A DNA stretch of 51,694 nucleotides from Blautia sp. Its GTDB lineage: Bacteria; Bacillota; Clostridia; Lachnospirales; Lachnospiraceae. The stretch lies in contig JARIAR010000017.1 in the NCBI GenBank assembly GCA_029257805.1, forward strand, positions 1 to 51,694, written 5' to 3'. The translations under genes and the position numbers were made by a program. Shown here piece by piece: positions 26,837 to 33,795 of the stretch. The notes under the pieces were generated by a model that ran no database searches, was not told where the DNA came from, and saw nothing but the letters and a program-made list of their open reading frames with translations. The first letter of the stretch is position 1, and each line of letters opens with the position of its first letter.

Positions 26837-27655
26837 TTAAAATTCTTTGTCTATTATACAGTAGTCCATCCGTTTTATATACCAGTAGGATAATAAAGTA
26901 AATAATAGTATAAGAAGGAATAATGGAACGAAGGTATTGTTTGTAGCGGGAGAGGCATAATCTTGTAAAGACCACTGGGAATTAAATTCCTTTCTTGTAA
27001 TATATCCGGAGAAATGTAGAAATACAGCCGCCCAGGTGCCTATAGAAAAGCGTGTATTTAAATTCAGTACATATAAGACTTCTCCCAGCATACAAGCATA
27101 TAAAACATTTCCTGTAAAGGTTAACAGACATGCCTGAAATACAGAATGATCCTTCATAAATTCCCAATAAGGAAAAGAGGTATTGAATTGAGAGATCATA
27201 AGGGTGTCCTGTTTGGCTATCTGGGTTATAGGGAGACTCCAGATTTCTCCCCAGTATCCGTATCTGCAAAGGAGAAGCATGGAAAATATTAAGAGAAATA
27301 AATAGTAAAGAACTGCCTGCGAAAAAATATATAACAGACAGCTGCTGTTCCATATTCTCTTTGAAGTCCTTATGGTAATCTGTGAAGTACGTTCGTGAAT
27401 AAAAGGAGCATCTGATAAGAGAAATAAAAAGCCCAGAATAATCAGCATACTTTGCTGAGGATTTAGAGCTACATATAAGAAACCATCCAGTATATTTACA
27501 GGTTCATTTCGAAACTTTGTAAAAGAAAGAAATTTTTCCAGAGGAACTAAAAACAGAGCCAGTCCCATTGTGACTCCCAGCCATACTCGTGTAGTATGGA
27601 GCTCAAATCTCATCTGTTCTATGAAAAGCCGCAGCGTTTTGATTACTGTTTTCAT
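26837..27655 (-). CDS. ABC transporter permease (second)
   Basis: This protein of about 272 residues has six predicted membrane segments, starting at VWLGVTMGLALFLVP and ending at FVPLFLLILLFTLLSYW. I see no named domain, but topology and context fit an ABC-2-type permease. The start at 27655 (AAGGTGATAAA before ATG) overlaps the stop of the upstream permease as ATGA, which implies translational coupling; a longer frame from 27709 would begin inside that gene and lacks this support. The ATPase follows after 26 bases. Confidence 0.78.
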   Translation of the reverse strand: MKTVIKTLRLFIEQMRFELHTTRVWLGVTMGLALFLVPLEKFLSFTKFRNEPVNILDGFLYVALNPQQSMLIILGFLFLLSDAPFIHERTSQITIRTSKRIWNSSCLLYIFSQAVLYYLFLLIFSMLLLCRYGYWGEIWSLPITQIAKQDTLMISQFNTSFPYWEFMKDHSVFQACLLTFTGNVLYACMLGEVLYVLNLNTRFSIGTWAAVFLHFSGYITRKEFNSQWSLQDYASPATNNTFVPLFLLILLFTLLSYWYIKRMDYCIIDKEF

Positions 27656-28407
27656 TTTATCACCTTCCTTCTGAACAGCAGAATAGTAATAAGAGCAGCT
27701 ATTCCGCAATAGAGGATCAGCAATAGTGCAGATAAGCCATAGGAATCCAAATCTTCACCTCGTACAAGAAAAACAGGATTTAATGTTGGATATGGAAGAA
27801 ATAAAATCCAAAAAAACTGATTTAAAATAAAAGGAATCAGAAAAGGCGAATATTTATTTTTTACTAAAAGGGAAGAAAGAAATCCAACGAAAGCCCAAAA
27901 AATCCCGAATAATCCTCCAAGACAGGTTTTAATACATAATACGGTGATAAACCCCTGTTTGACAATAAAATCCCAAACCTGGGAGTCTTGAAATAGAGTC
28001 CCCATTTCCTTTGTACCTATTTGGTAAGAGAAACAAAAGGTTATTCCAAGAGGAACAGCCATAATCAGGAATCCGGAAAGACCTACCGAAAAAAGGCGCA
28101 TGGAAATGTAACGTTTCCAGGACATTCGGCTAAGGATAAAATAGCTGTACTGTGTTTTTTCTTCTTTGTAAAATTGAGCTGCGTATGCCCATGCGGGAAA
28201 AGCAGCAGAAAAAATCGTAAACCCCGACAATGCCATGGGAAGAGAACAGATTTCCATAATCGGTATCGTTCCCGGTGTTTTTCTTAAATGCCATATTGTT
28301 CTCATTAAGAGTATAGTCAGCCCCAATATTCCCATAACAAAGCCGGGATTTAAAATTGCTCTTTTCAGGTCTTCTAAAAATATACTAAAATTTTTTTTAC
28401 ACTGCAT
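27652..28407 (-). CDS. ABC transporter permease (first)
   Basis: This 251-residue protein has six predicted membrane segments: FVMGILGLTILLM, LPMALSGFTIFSAAF, VGLSGFLIMAVPLGITF, a long one near CLGGLFGIFWAFVGF, FLIPFILNQFFWILF and LLLILYCGIAALITILL. It lacks a recognised domain by eye, but sits between a lipoprotein and a second permease in an ABC operon. Its start lies 11 bases inside the lipoprotein gene and its stop overlaps the next permease start. The two permeases probably form a heterodimer with one ATPase type. Confidence 0.78.
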   Translation of the reverse strand: MQCKKNFSIFLEDLKRAILNPGFVMGILGLTILLMRTIWHLRKTPGTIPIMEICSLPMALSGFTIFSAAFPAWAYAAQFYKEEKTQYSYFILSRMSWKRYISMRLFSVGLSGFLIMAVPLGITFCFSYQIGTKEMGTLFQDSQVWDFIVKQGFITVLCIKTCLGGLFGIFWAFVGFLSSLLVKNKYSPFLIPFILNQFFWILFLPYPTLNPVFLVRGEDLDSYGLSALLLILYCGIAALITILLFRRKVIK

Positions 28408-29431
28408 AGGCTACACTTCCATCTAAAGCATTGATGCACAGATTAGACATACTAAGTTTTTCTCTTTCTTCAGGATGTTCATCCAGATACCTATAATATT
28501 CATCCAGGTCAAAGATGAAATTCCATACAGGAATAAGTTGAATTTTTTTTCCTGTATTTTTCAGCAAATACTCCAGTCGAATCTGCACACAGGTTATACC
28601 TTTTGAAAAAACAATTTCATAGTTATCAACCGCTCTTTGTAAAGAAGATTGGATCGTATCCATATCCACAAACGTATCATGCGCTTCACGGTCTACAACC
28701 TGAAACAAATTATATACGTTAAGGGAAAACATATCTTCATTATATATAGAAACCGTTCCGTTTACTTCTATAATTTCGTTTATTCCTGTTGTAGGGAAGC
28801 CCTTTGATACAGGGAGATTTTCATAGAATTGTGTGAAATCATAAGCAGTACCATCCCATTCTTCTCCTTTTGCAACCAGGGGATCAAGGGTTACAGAAAA
28901 TCCCAGATCATTAAAAATTTTACAGATTTTTTCTTTTGACAGGTTAGTGGAATTTTTATCACTCTTTGCAAGCACTCCATTTTTCTCTTCTGTCAGTAAT
29001 GTGTCATTATTATAAATCAGAGAAATTTGAGATTCTTCCATAGGGAAAAATTCTATTACACCATCGTTAGGAATCAGGCCGGCTTTCTGAAATTGTTCTG
29101 TGATTTTTTGCTTTTTTTCTTCCGCCCAAGGTTCCATTTCTACTGTTCCGGTATAAAGTGTAGTCATACCTTCTGGAACGATGACATCTGCATCTATATG
29201 GAGATGATTGTCCTCCTTTTGTAAGTCCCAGGAAAGATGTGTCGGAAAGTCAGCCAATGTTGCGGAATGTTTTTGGGAGCTTTCTTCGGAGAGTGGCGTT
29301 TCCTGCGTGCTTTGGGCCACTTTTACCCCATCGACTTCTGTAGTTCCTGGTTTGTTTGCGCAGCCGGATAAGCAAATGGAGGCAGAGAGAAGGGCGGATA
29401 GAGTAAAAGTTAATTTTTTCGTGTTTTTCAT
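28397..29431 (-). CDS. Lipoprotein of an ABC operon (possibly DUF6034)
   Basis: This 344-residue protein has a lipoprotein signal ending in the lipobox LSGC (cysteine 24), so it should be anchored to the outer face of the membrane. The mature part has a Ser/Glu-rich linker to about residue 65 and then a mixed alpha/beta region with no catalytic motif that I recognise; I tentatively compare it with DUF6034. It is the first gene of the operon lipoprotein-permease-permease-ATPase, with an AGGAGG ribosome site. Its place suggests a substrate-binding or immunity role at the surface, or a modulator of the neighbouring sensor peptidase; both are inference. Confidence 0.78.
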   Translation of the reverse strand: MKNTKKLTFTLSALLSASICLSGCANKPGTTEVDGVKVAQSTQETPLSEESSQKHSATLADFPTHLSWDLQKEDNHLHIDADVIVPEGMTTLYTGTVEMEPWAEEKKQKITEQFQKAGLIPNDGVIEFFPMEESQISLIYNNDTLLTEEKNGVLAKSDKNSTNLSKEKICKIFNDLGFSVTLDPLVAKGEEWDGTAYDFTQFYENLPVSKGFPTTGINEIIEVNGTVSIYNEDMFSLNVYNLFQVVDREAHDTFVDMDTIQSSLQRAVDNYEIVFSKGITCVQIRLEYLLKNTGKKIQLIPVWNFIFDLDEYYRYLDEHPEEREKLSMSNLCINALDGSVAYAV

Positions 29432-29495
29432 TTTTAGAGATCCTCCTGTTTCAAGAAATTGTCTTGTGGGCGGCAGTTATTTTTAAACTGGATTG

Positions 29496-29522
29496 TATTA
29501 CAAAAAGAAGTACTTTGTGATA
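29496..29522. promoter_or_regulatory. Candidate operator dyad at the lipoprotein-ABC promoter
   Basis: TATTACAAA (29496-29504) and TTTGTGATA (29514-29522) form an inverted repeat (8 of 9 pairs) with a 9-base spacer that contains the palindrome AAGTACTT. It lies immediately downstream of the - strand -10 box, where a repressor would block transcription. TACA/TGT half-sites are reminiscent of BlaI/MecI operators, but the spacing differs. Confidence 0.45.
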
Positions 29523-29550
29523 ATCATATCATAGAATTTTTAATATGCAA
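29523..29550 (-). promoter_or_regulatory. Probable promoter of the lipoprotein-ABC operon
   Basis: On the - strand TTGCAT (29550-29545) and TATGAT (29528-29523) have a 16-base spacer. A second overlapping TATGAT at 29533-29528 with TTTTCA 17 bases upstream is an alternative. The leader is about 85 bases. Confidence 0.55.
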
Positions 29551-29611
29551 TGAAAACTATGATGAAAATATTACTGAATTTATGGCGTTTATTTTAGCAC
29601 ATTTTAATATA

Positions 29612-29640
29612 TTGAAGATTTTGAAAGAATCGCCTATAAT
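29612..29640 (+). promoter_or_regulatory. Sigma-A promoter of the blaI-blaR1-like pair
   Basis: TTGAAG (29612-29617) and TATAAT (29635-29640) are separated by 17 bases, 50 bases before the BlaI-like start. Confidence 0.75.
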
Positions 29641-29653
29641 TAAAAATTAAAGG

Positions 29654-29672
29654 TACTACTGTATGAAATACA
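29654..29672. promoter_or_regulatory. Candidate BlaI-type operator
   Basis: TACTACTGTA (29654-29663) matches the BlaI/MecI core TACATATGTA at 7 of 10 positions. It overlaps the perfect dyad TGTAT-GAA-ATACA (29660-29672). It lies just downstream of the -10 box, the usual place for autoregulation by this family. Confidence 0.5.
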
Positions 29673-29689
29673 ATTAAAGAGGTGTTATT

Positions 29690-30061
29690 ATGCGAGAGGA
29701 TGTCAGTCAAACGGAATTATTAATTTTAGAATATTTATGGTCCAGGGATACGCCGGCAAAATTTGCGGAAATTATGCAGTATTGTAATGAAATCAAGAAA
29801 AAAGAATGGAAAAAACAGACAGTGAATACTTTTTTAACACGTTTGGCTCAAAAGAATTTTATTATGGTTGATAAAACGCATTCCAGAGCTCTTTATTCGC
29901 CGGTGATTACAGAAGAGGAATATTATCAGAGACAGGCAGAAGAAATGATAAACGAATCTTATAATGGTTCTCTTAAAAATTTTTTATGTGCATTTACCGG
30001 AAATCGCAAGTTGAGTCGTGAAGAAAAAGATGAACTTTTAGATTATATAGAGAGGTTATAA
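29690..30061 (+). CDS. BlaI/MecI/CopY-family transcriptional repressor
   Basis: This 123-residue winged-helix repressor is recognised from SQTELLILEYLWSRDTPAKFAEI at the N terminus, the recognition-helix region KKQTVNTFLTRLAQKNF and the wing-like VDKTHSRALYSPVIT, as in BlaI and MecI. The C-terminal 45 residues form the dimerisation helices, where BlaR1-type proteases cut their partner. It starts behind AGAGGTG and is followed three bases after its stop by an M56 peptidase, the standard partner. The target is likely to be its own promoter and the divergent ABC operon. Confidence 0.9.
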   Translation: MREDVSQTELLILEYLWSRDTPAKFAEIMQYCNEIKKKEWKKQTVNTFLTRLAQKNFIMVDKTHSRALYSPVITEEEYYQRQAEEMINESYNGSLKNFLCAFTGNRKLSREEKDELLDYIERL

Positions 30062-30064
30062 GAG

Positions 30065-31333
30065 ATGCCGCTACTTTTCTTAATGGATATTGCAGGAACC
30101 GTTCCGCTGGTTATTTGCCTGATGTTATGGATGATACAGAAGAATAGTTTTCAGGGGAAAATAGGGCTTTCTTTATTAAAGCTCAGTATATTTTTTTATT
30201 TAGTACCTGTGCAGCTTATATACTATGTGCTTCCAAATTCTGTGGTAGAATTTTGGAAACCCACTGTATACGTAGAGGGACCGGTTCGGGAATATTATCA
30301 CAATGAATTCATCGTGCCGTATCATCAGCAGTATATGTGGTTTCCGTCTTGGCTTCTTCCTGCAATTGGGATCTGGGGCTGCTGTATTTTGCTCTTTATT
30401 GTGCTGCAAAGAAAAAAGTACCGGAAGCTGGTAAAAACTTTAGATGCCTGTGCTGTTCCGGATAAAAATAGAAAAGCAGTTTATAGGTTGTCTTTAAAAA
30501 ATATCCACAGTCCGTATTCGGTAGGTTTTTTAAAGAACTATATCGTAATGCCGGAAGAAATGGGTGTATTGGACAGCAGTAAAATTTTATATGAACATGA
30601 ATTATGCCACATTAAAAACAAAGATACCTGGTACAAGTTTTTATGTGTGGCAGCTATATGTCTGCATTTTTATGATCCTTTCGTTTATATATTGATATTT
30701 ATGTATAATGAGCTTTGTGAATATGTTTGCGATGCTCATGTTATAAAAAATCTGGATTTAGAAGAAAGAAAAAAATATGCTCAGCTTCTTGTGTATTTTG
30801 CGGGAAATGAAACTGGTACATTCGCTCCCTGGGAAAACAATTTTGCTCTGTCAAAATTAAATATTAAGCGAAGAGTAACCTATGTTATGAGAAAAGAGAA
30901 AAAAGTTGTGGGAGAAAAGTTGTTTCCTTTGTTTTTGGGGATTTTGGGAATGGTTATTTGGACAACGACCATCTGGGCTTATGAGCCGCCTAAAACAACA
31001 TGGTGGAATCCAAAAGAAGAACTTGCAGAAGGTGATTTTATGGAATTTACACCAGAGGGATACGAAAGCGAGTTGATAGAAGAGGTTGATTTTTCCAAGT
31101 CAGATATTGTTTGGCAGGAAAATGGCAAAGAGGCAGAGCCGGTGTATTCTCTTGATGGGAATGCGGATCATTGCATTCATGATTATCGGCAAGGGTTGAT
31201 ATCCTATCATACAAGAAATAATACAGGAGGATGTACGGTAACAAGGTATGAGATGACAAAGTGTAAGAAATGTCAAAATATAAAAAGCAAGGAAATTTAT
31301 AATAGTACTTCATATAAAATTTGTCCGCATTAA
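30065..31333 (+). CDS. BlaR1-like M56 membrane metallopeptidase with Cys/His-rich tail
   Basis: This 422-residue protein has membrane segments near residues 3-22, 35-57, 95-117 and 195-220. The zinc protease motif is HELCH at about residue 180 (EHELCHIKNKDTW), with a second conserved block NELCEYVCDAHV supplying the third ligand. A fifth segment near 285-305 carries the C terminus outside the cell. BlaR1 has a penicillin-binding sensor domain there. This protein instead has about 115 residues ending in a Cys/His-rich module (HCIHDY, SYHTRNN, GGCTVTRYEMTKCKKC, KICPH), probably zinc-binding. It should cleave the BlaI-like repressor on sensing a signal, but beta-lactams are unlikely to be that signal. 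Confidence 0.85.
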   Translation: MPLLFLMDIAGTVPLVICLMLWMIQKNSFQGKIGLSLLKLSIFFYLVPVQLIYYVLPNSVVEFWKPTVYVEGPVREYYHNEFIVPYHQQYMWFPSWLLPAIGIWGCCILLFIVLQRKKYRKLVKTLDACAVPDKNRKAVYRLSLKNIHSPYSVGFLKNYIVMPEEMGVLDSSKILYEHELCHIKNKDTWYKFLCVAAICLHFYDPFVYILIFMYNELCEYVCDAHVIKNLDLEERKKYAQLLVYFAGNETGTFAPWENNFALSKLNIKRRVTYVMRKEKKVVGEKLFPLFLGILGMVIWTTTIWAYEPPKTTWWNPKEELAEGDFMEFTPEGYESELIEEVDFSKSDIVWQENGKEAEPVYSLDGNADHCIHDYRQGLISYHTRNNTGGCTVTRYEMTKCKKCQNIKSKEIYNSTSYKICPH

Positions 31334-31355
31334 TTATATTGGACAGGAGAAAAAT

Positions 31356-31388
31356 AAAGGGGGCCTATCAATCTGATATGCCCTCTTT
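31356..31388. terminator. Bidirectional terminator
   Basis: AAAGGGGGCCTATCA pairs with TGATATGCCCTCTTT (13 of 15 positions) around an ATC loop. On the - strand the stem is followed by TTTATTTTT, so it ends the shell-protein transcript as well as the peptidase transcript. Confidence 0.8.
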
Positions 31389-31402
31389 AAATATAGTCTG
31401 AT

Positions 31403-32116
31403 TTATAAATATGGTGTTCCCGGGATCTCCGGGTATGTTCCCATGGAGATTAAAAGCTCCAGTCCAATTTGGCGCGCTGCCAAAACCGCTTCTTTTACAG
31501 CACTGGCATCTCCGGATAAAGCAAGGATGACTTCGTTAGAGTGGCTTGTGCCGATGGTTGGTGTCATATAGCTGATAATGCGGACAGAAGATGCTTTCAT
31601 TGCAGTGTCTGCCATTACGAGGCCGATTGCGGCAGGTGAGCCGGCCATAAAGCCAAATGCCTGTCCCGGTTCTGCGTGAAATGCTTTGGCAAGAGCAGGA
31701 CCTGCACTTGCAGAATACGCAAATTCCAGATGCCCGGATTGGCTTATGTAGACTTCTCCGGCGTATTTGTTTGTTAATTCCAGTGCGACTTCAATGGCAT
31801 GGCGCACATCTGACAGATCATTGCCTCCAAGTACGATATAATTTCCATGTCCGCCCCAGCCTTTGGTGTCACGTGGTAGTTCGATGGACAAAACTTCTGT
31901 ATTGGTGGCTTTTACAGCGTCATCAATAGCGGTAATCTGTCCGGCTGCACCTGTTCGGGAGCTGAGAAGTCCGAGACAGCGATATCGGGTTCCGATATTC
32001 ATTTCTTTAAGAAGTGTGTCATCAATTCCGGATATGACAAGTCCGATTGTGTCTAAAACTGCGGTTCCTACAAATTCTGTCCGGCTGCAGTGTGTACTAA
32101 TGCTGTGAACGTCCAT
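31403..32116 (-). CDS. pduB: PduB-type tandem-BMC microcompartment shell protein (orphan)
   Basis: This 237-residue protein is a tandem bacterial-microcompartment shell protein of the PduB group. It opens with EFVGTAVLDTIGLVISGID and contains AIDDAVKATNTEVLSIELPR, GGNDLSDVRHAIEVAL, GFMAGSPAAIGLVMADTAMK and TSHSNEVILALSGDASAVK, the hallmark blocks of both BMC repeats. Such proteins form pseudohexameric trimers in the shell of propanediol or related compartments. It starts where the short Salmonella form PduB' starts, so it lacks the N-terminal extension that in PduB links shell to cargo. No other compartment gene lies in the window. It follows a lipoprotein gene by 20 bases. Confidence 0.9.
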   Translation of the reverse strand: MDVHSISTHCSRTEFVGTAVLDTIGLVISGIDDTLLKEMNIGTRYRCLGLLSSRTGAAGQITAIDDAVKATNTEVLSIELPRDTKGWGGHGNYIVLGGNDLSDVRHAIEVALELTNKYAGEVYISQSGHLEFAYSASAGPALAKAFHAEPGQAFGFMAGSPAAIGLVMADTAMKASSVRIISYMTPTIGTSHSNEVILALSGDASAVKEAVLAARQIGLELLISMGTYPEIPGTPYL

Positions 32117-32136
32117 AAAAATCTCCTTTTTCTATA

Positions 32137-32946
32137 TTATGCTGCGTCTTCTGTTGTGGGAACTTCGCCCAGACCAGTCATATCGATTTCCTGATATTCT
32201 GATAAATCGTCCGGGAGGTCTACGGTAACTTCTTTTCCCGGATTCACATATGTATAATTCATATCCATGTTAAGGGTCATTTCCTGTCCTGCAATTTCAA
32301 TGGTAAGTGGGAATGACATGGTACTTTTTTCGAAATAGCCGTCTTTATTTACCGTTGCAGTTCCGGAAACATCTCCGATATCAGCAGATGTATCGATTCC
32401 GGCAGTTAATCCCTGAAGAGATGCCAGAGCAGTGTTTGTGAGACTTGTCATTTTATCACCGTCAATGGTGAAAGTCAGAAATTCTTTTTTATCTTTTTCT
32501 TCTATGGAAATCTCTTTGAAATCTTCCTTTTTTAAATCTGTCTCGATTCCGGAGGATCCAAGTTGTGCCTGTATTTCCTCCAGATCCATGGCATATTTTA
32601 TTTTAGTACCGGCAGTATCTGTATAGTAGTATCCGTCTGTATAATAAACGTTCAATTCATTGCTCTGTCCCAGAGCACTTACGTTCATTTCTGTGTTAAG
32701 CTTCATATCTTTTGTATTGATTCCGCTCATTTTGCTGGTAGAGGAGGTGGTGATATTCATGGATTCCTCATTAACTGCAATATCCATCTTCACATCAAAA
32801 TCCACTTCCATGGATTTTAATTCGGAAGTCTTTTTAGCGGCATCTGTATAAGCTGCATAAGGATCTTTTTTTCCGCATCCGGAAAAGGTGATAAGGCTGG
32901 CACAGGCCAGAAATGCTAATGTGGTTTTAACGTATTTTCTTTTCAT
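32137..32946 (-). CDS. Lipoprotein, LppX/LolA-like fold suspected
   Basis: This protein of about 269 residues has a lipoprotein signal with lipobox FSGC (cysteine 24). The mature part begins DPYAAYTDAAKKTSELKSMEVDFD and continues with alternating strands such as NVYYTDGYYYTDTAGTKIKY and ISIEEKDKKEFLTFTIDGDKM. This pattern resembles Firmicute lipoproteins of the LppX/DUF6612 type that carry lipids or other hydrophobic ligands. The start at 32946 is preferred over the ATG at 32952 because GGAGG is then 6 bases upstream. It probably heads a two-gene unit with the shell-protein gene. The function is unknown. Confidence 0.78.
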   Translation of the reverse strand: MKRKYVKTTLAFLACASLITFSGCGKKDPYAAYTDAAKKTSELKSMEVDFDVKMDIAVNEESMNITTSSTSKMSGINTKDMKLNTEMNVSALGQSNELNVYYTDGYYYTDTAGTKIKYAMDLEEIQAQLGSSGIETDLKKEDFKEISIEEKDKKEFLTFTIDGDKMTSLTNTALASLQGLTAGIDTSADIGDVSGTATVNKDGYFEKSTMSFPLTIEIAGQEMTLNMDMNYTYVNPGKEVTVDLPDDLSEYQEIDMTGLGEVPTTEDAA

Positions 32947-33037
32947 AAGCATCCTCCTTTGGACACAAAATATTTTCTTTAGTTTACCATGTAACAGGGG
33001 ATTTTAAAAGTATTTTCCATAAAAATCAGAAAAATAA

Positions 33038-33069
33038 ATGTAAACCTATAAAAATAAATAAGTTGACAA
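33038..33069 (+). promoter_or_regulatory. BirA operator
   Basis: ATGTAAACC (33038-33046), 14 bases, then AGTTGACAA (33061-33069). This matches the BirA-box consensus TTGTAAACC-N14/15-GGTTTACAA at 8/9 and 7/9 positions. The right half overlaps the -35 box of the bioY promoter, so biotin-bound BirA would block RNA polymerase. Confidence 0.75.
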
Positions 33070-33091
33070 TCAAAGGCTGCTGTGATAGATT
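33063..33091 (+). promoter_or_regulatory. Sigma-A promoter for bioY
   Basis: A perfect TTGACA (33063-33068) is followed 17 bases later by TAGATT (33086-33091). A perfect -35 with a modest -10 fits a repressible promoter. Confidence 0.65.
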
Positions 33092-33141
33092 TACCACAGA
33101 AAGAATTTATAAAAATATGACAGAATATGGAGGAGTATAAA

Positions 33142-33708
33142 ATGAATGCAGTAACGGCATCAAGAGGAAAGACATATGATATGGTATATATTGCAATGTT
33201 TACAGTTTTAATAGCTATATGTTCCTGGATTTCAATTCCGGCAGCAGTTCCCTTTACATTACAGACTTTTGGAGTATTTGTAACGGTGGGGGTTCTTGGC
33301 GGAAGGCGGGGGACCATGGCAGTTCTTTTATATATTATTATGGGGGCCGTTGGATTTCCTGTATTCTCCGGTTTTCGGGGAGGTCTGGGATTCCTGCTGC
33401 AGACTACAGGCGGGTATATTATAGGATTTCTTTGTACAGCCCTTCTTATGTGGGGAATGGAGCGTGCTTTTGGGAAAAAGCCGGCAGTACAGATTATTTC
33501 TATGATATTGGGGCTGATTGCCTGCTATATATTAGGGACTTTGTGGTTTATGGTTGTTTATACAAAGAATACAGGGGCAGTAGGTCTTGCAACTGTTTTG
33601 GGATGGTGTGTGATTCCTTTTATTATCCCGGATCTTGTGAAACTTGGACTGGCTTATGTTGTATCAAGAAAATTGCGCAGTGCGAAAATAGGCGTTATTA
33701 ATAATTAA
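33142..33708 (+). CDS. bioY: Biotin transporter substrate-binding subunit BioY
   Basis: This protein of about 188 residues has five or six membrane segments and is the S component of an energy-coupling-factor biotin transporter. Family blocks include AAVPFTLQTFGVFVTVGVLGG and the glycine-rich GFPVFSGFRGGLGFLLQTTGGYIIGF. The start is ATG 33142 with GGAGG 8 bases upstream, inside a longer open frame from 33127. No ECF ATPase or T-subunit gene is adjacent, so it probably uses a shared ECF module. A BirA-type operator precedes it, which gives direct sequence evidence for biotin control and supports the call. Confidence 0.95.
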   Translation: MNAVTASRGKTYDMVYIAMFTVLIAICSWISIPAAVPFTLQTFGVFVTVGVLGGRRGTMAVLLYIIMGAVGFPVFSGFRGGLGFLLQTTGGYIIGFLCTALLMWGMERAFGKKPAVQIISMILGLIACYILGTLWFMVVYTKNTGAVGLATVLGWCVIPFIIPDLVKLGLAYVVSRKLRSAKIGVINN

Positions 33709-33748
33709 ATTCAGAAAATACAGACTACAACCCGAAAAAAATCTATGG

Positions 33749-33754
33749 TATAAT
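33749..33754 (+). promoter_or_regulatory. Extended -10 promoter for the YARHG protein
   Basis: TATGGTATAAT gives a perfect TATAAT with the TGn extension. No good -35 is seen 17 bases upstream, which is acceptable for an extended -10 promoter. Confidence 0.6.
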
Positions 33755-33795
33755 AAAGAAAAACCCAAAAGAGTTTGAAAAAGGGGGCGGTCTTT

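Noticed and set aside
30065-31333. Beta-lactam resistance sensor (BlaR1/MecR1)
   Set aside because: The penicillin-binding domain with SxxK and KTG motifs is absent, and no beta-lactamase or PBP2a gene is adjacent.
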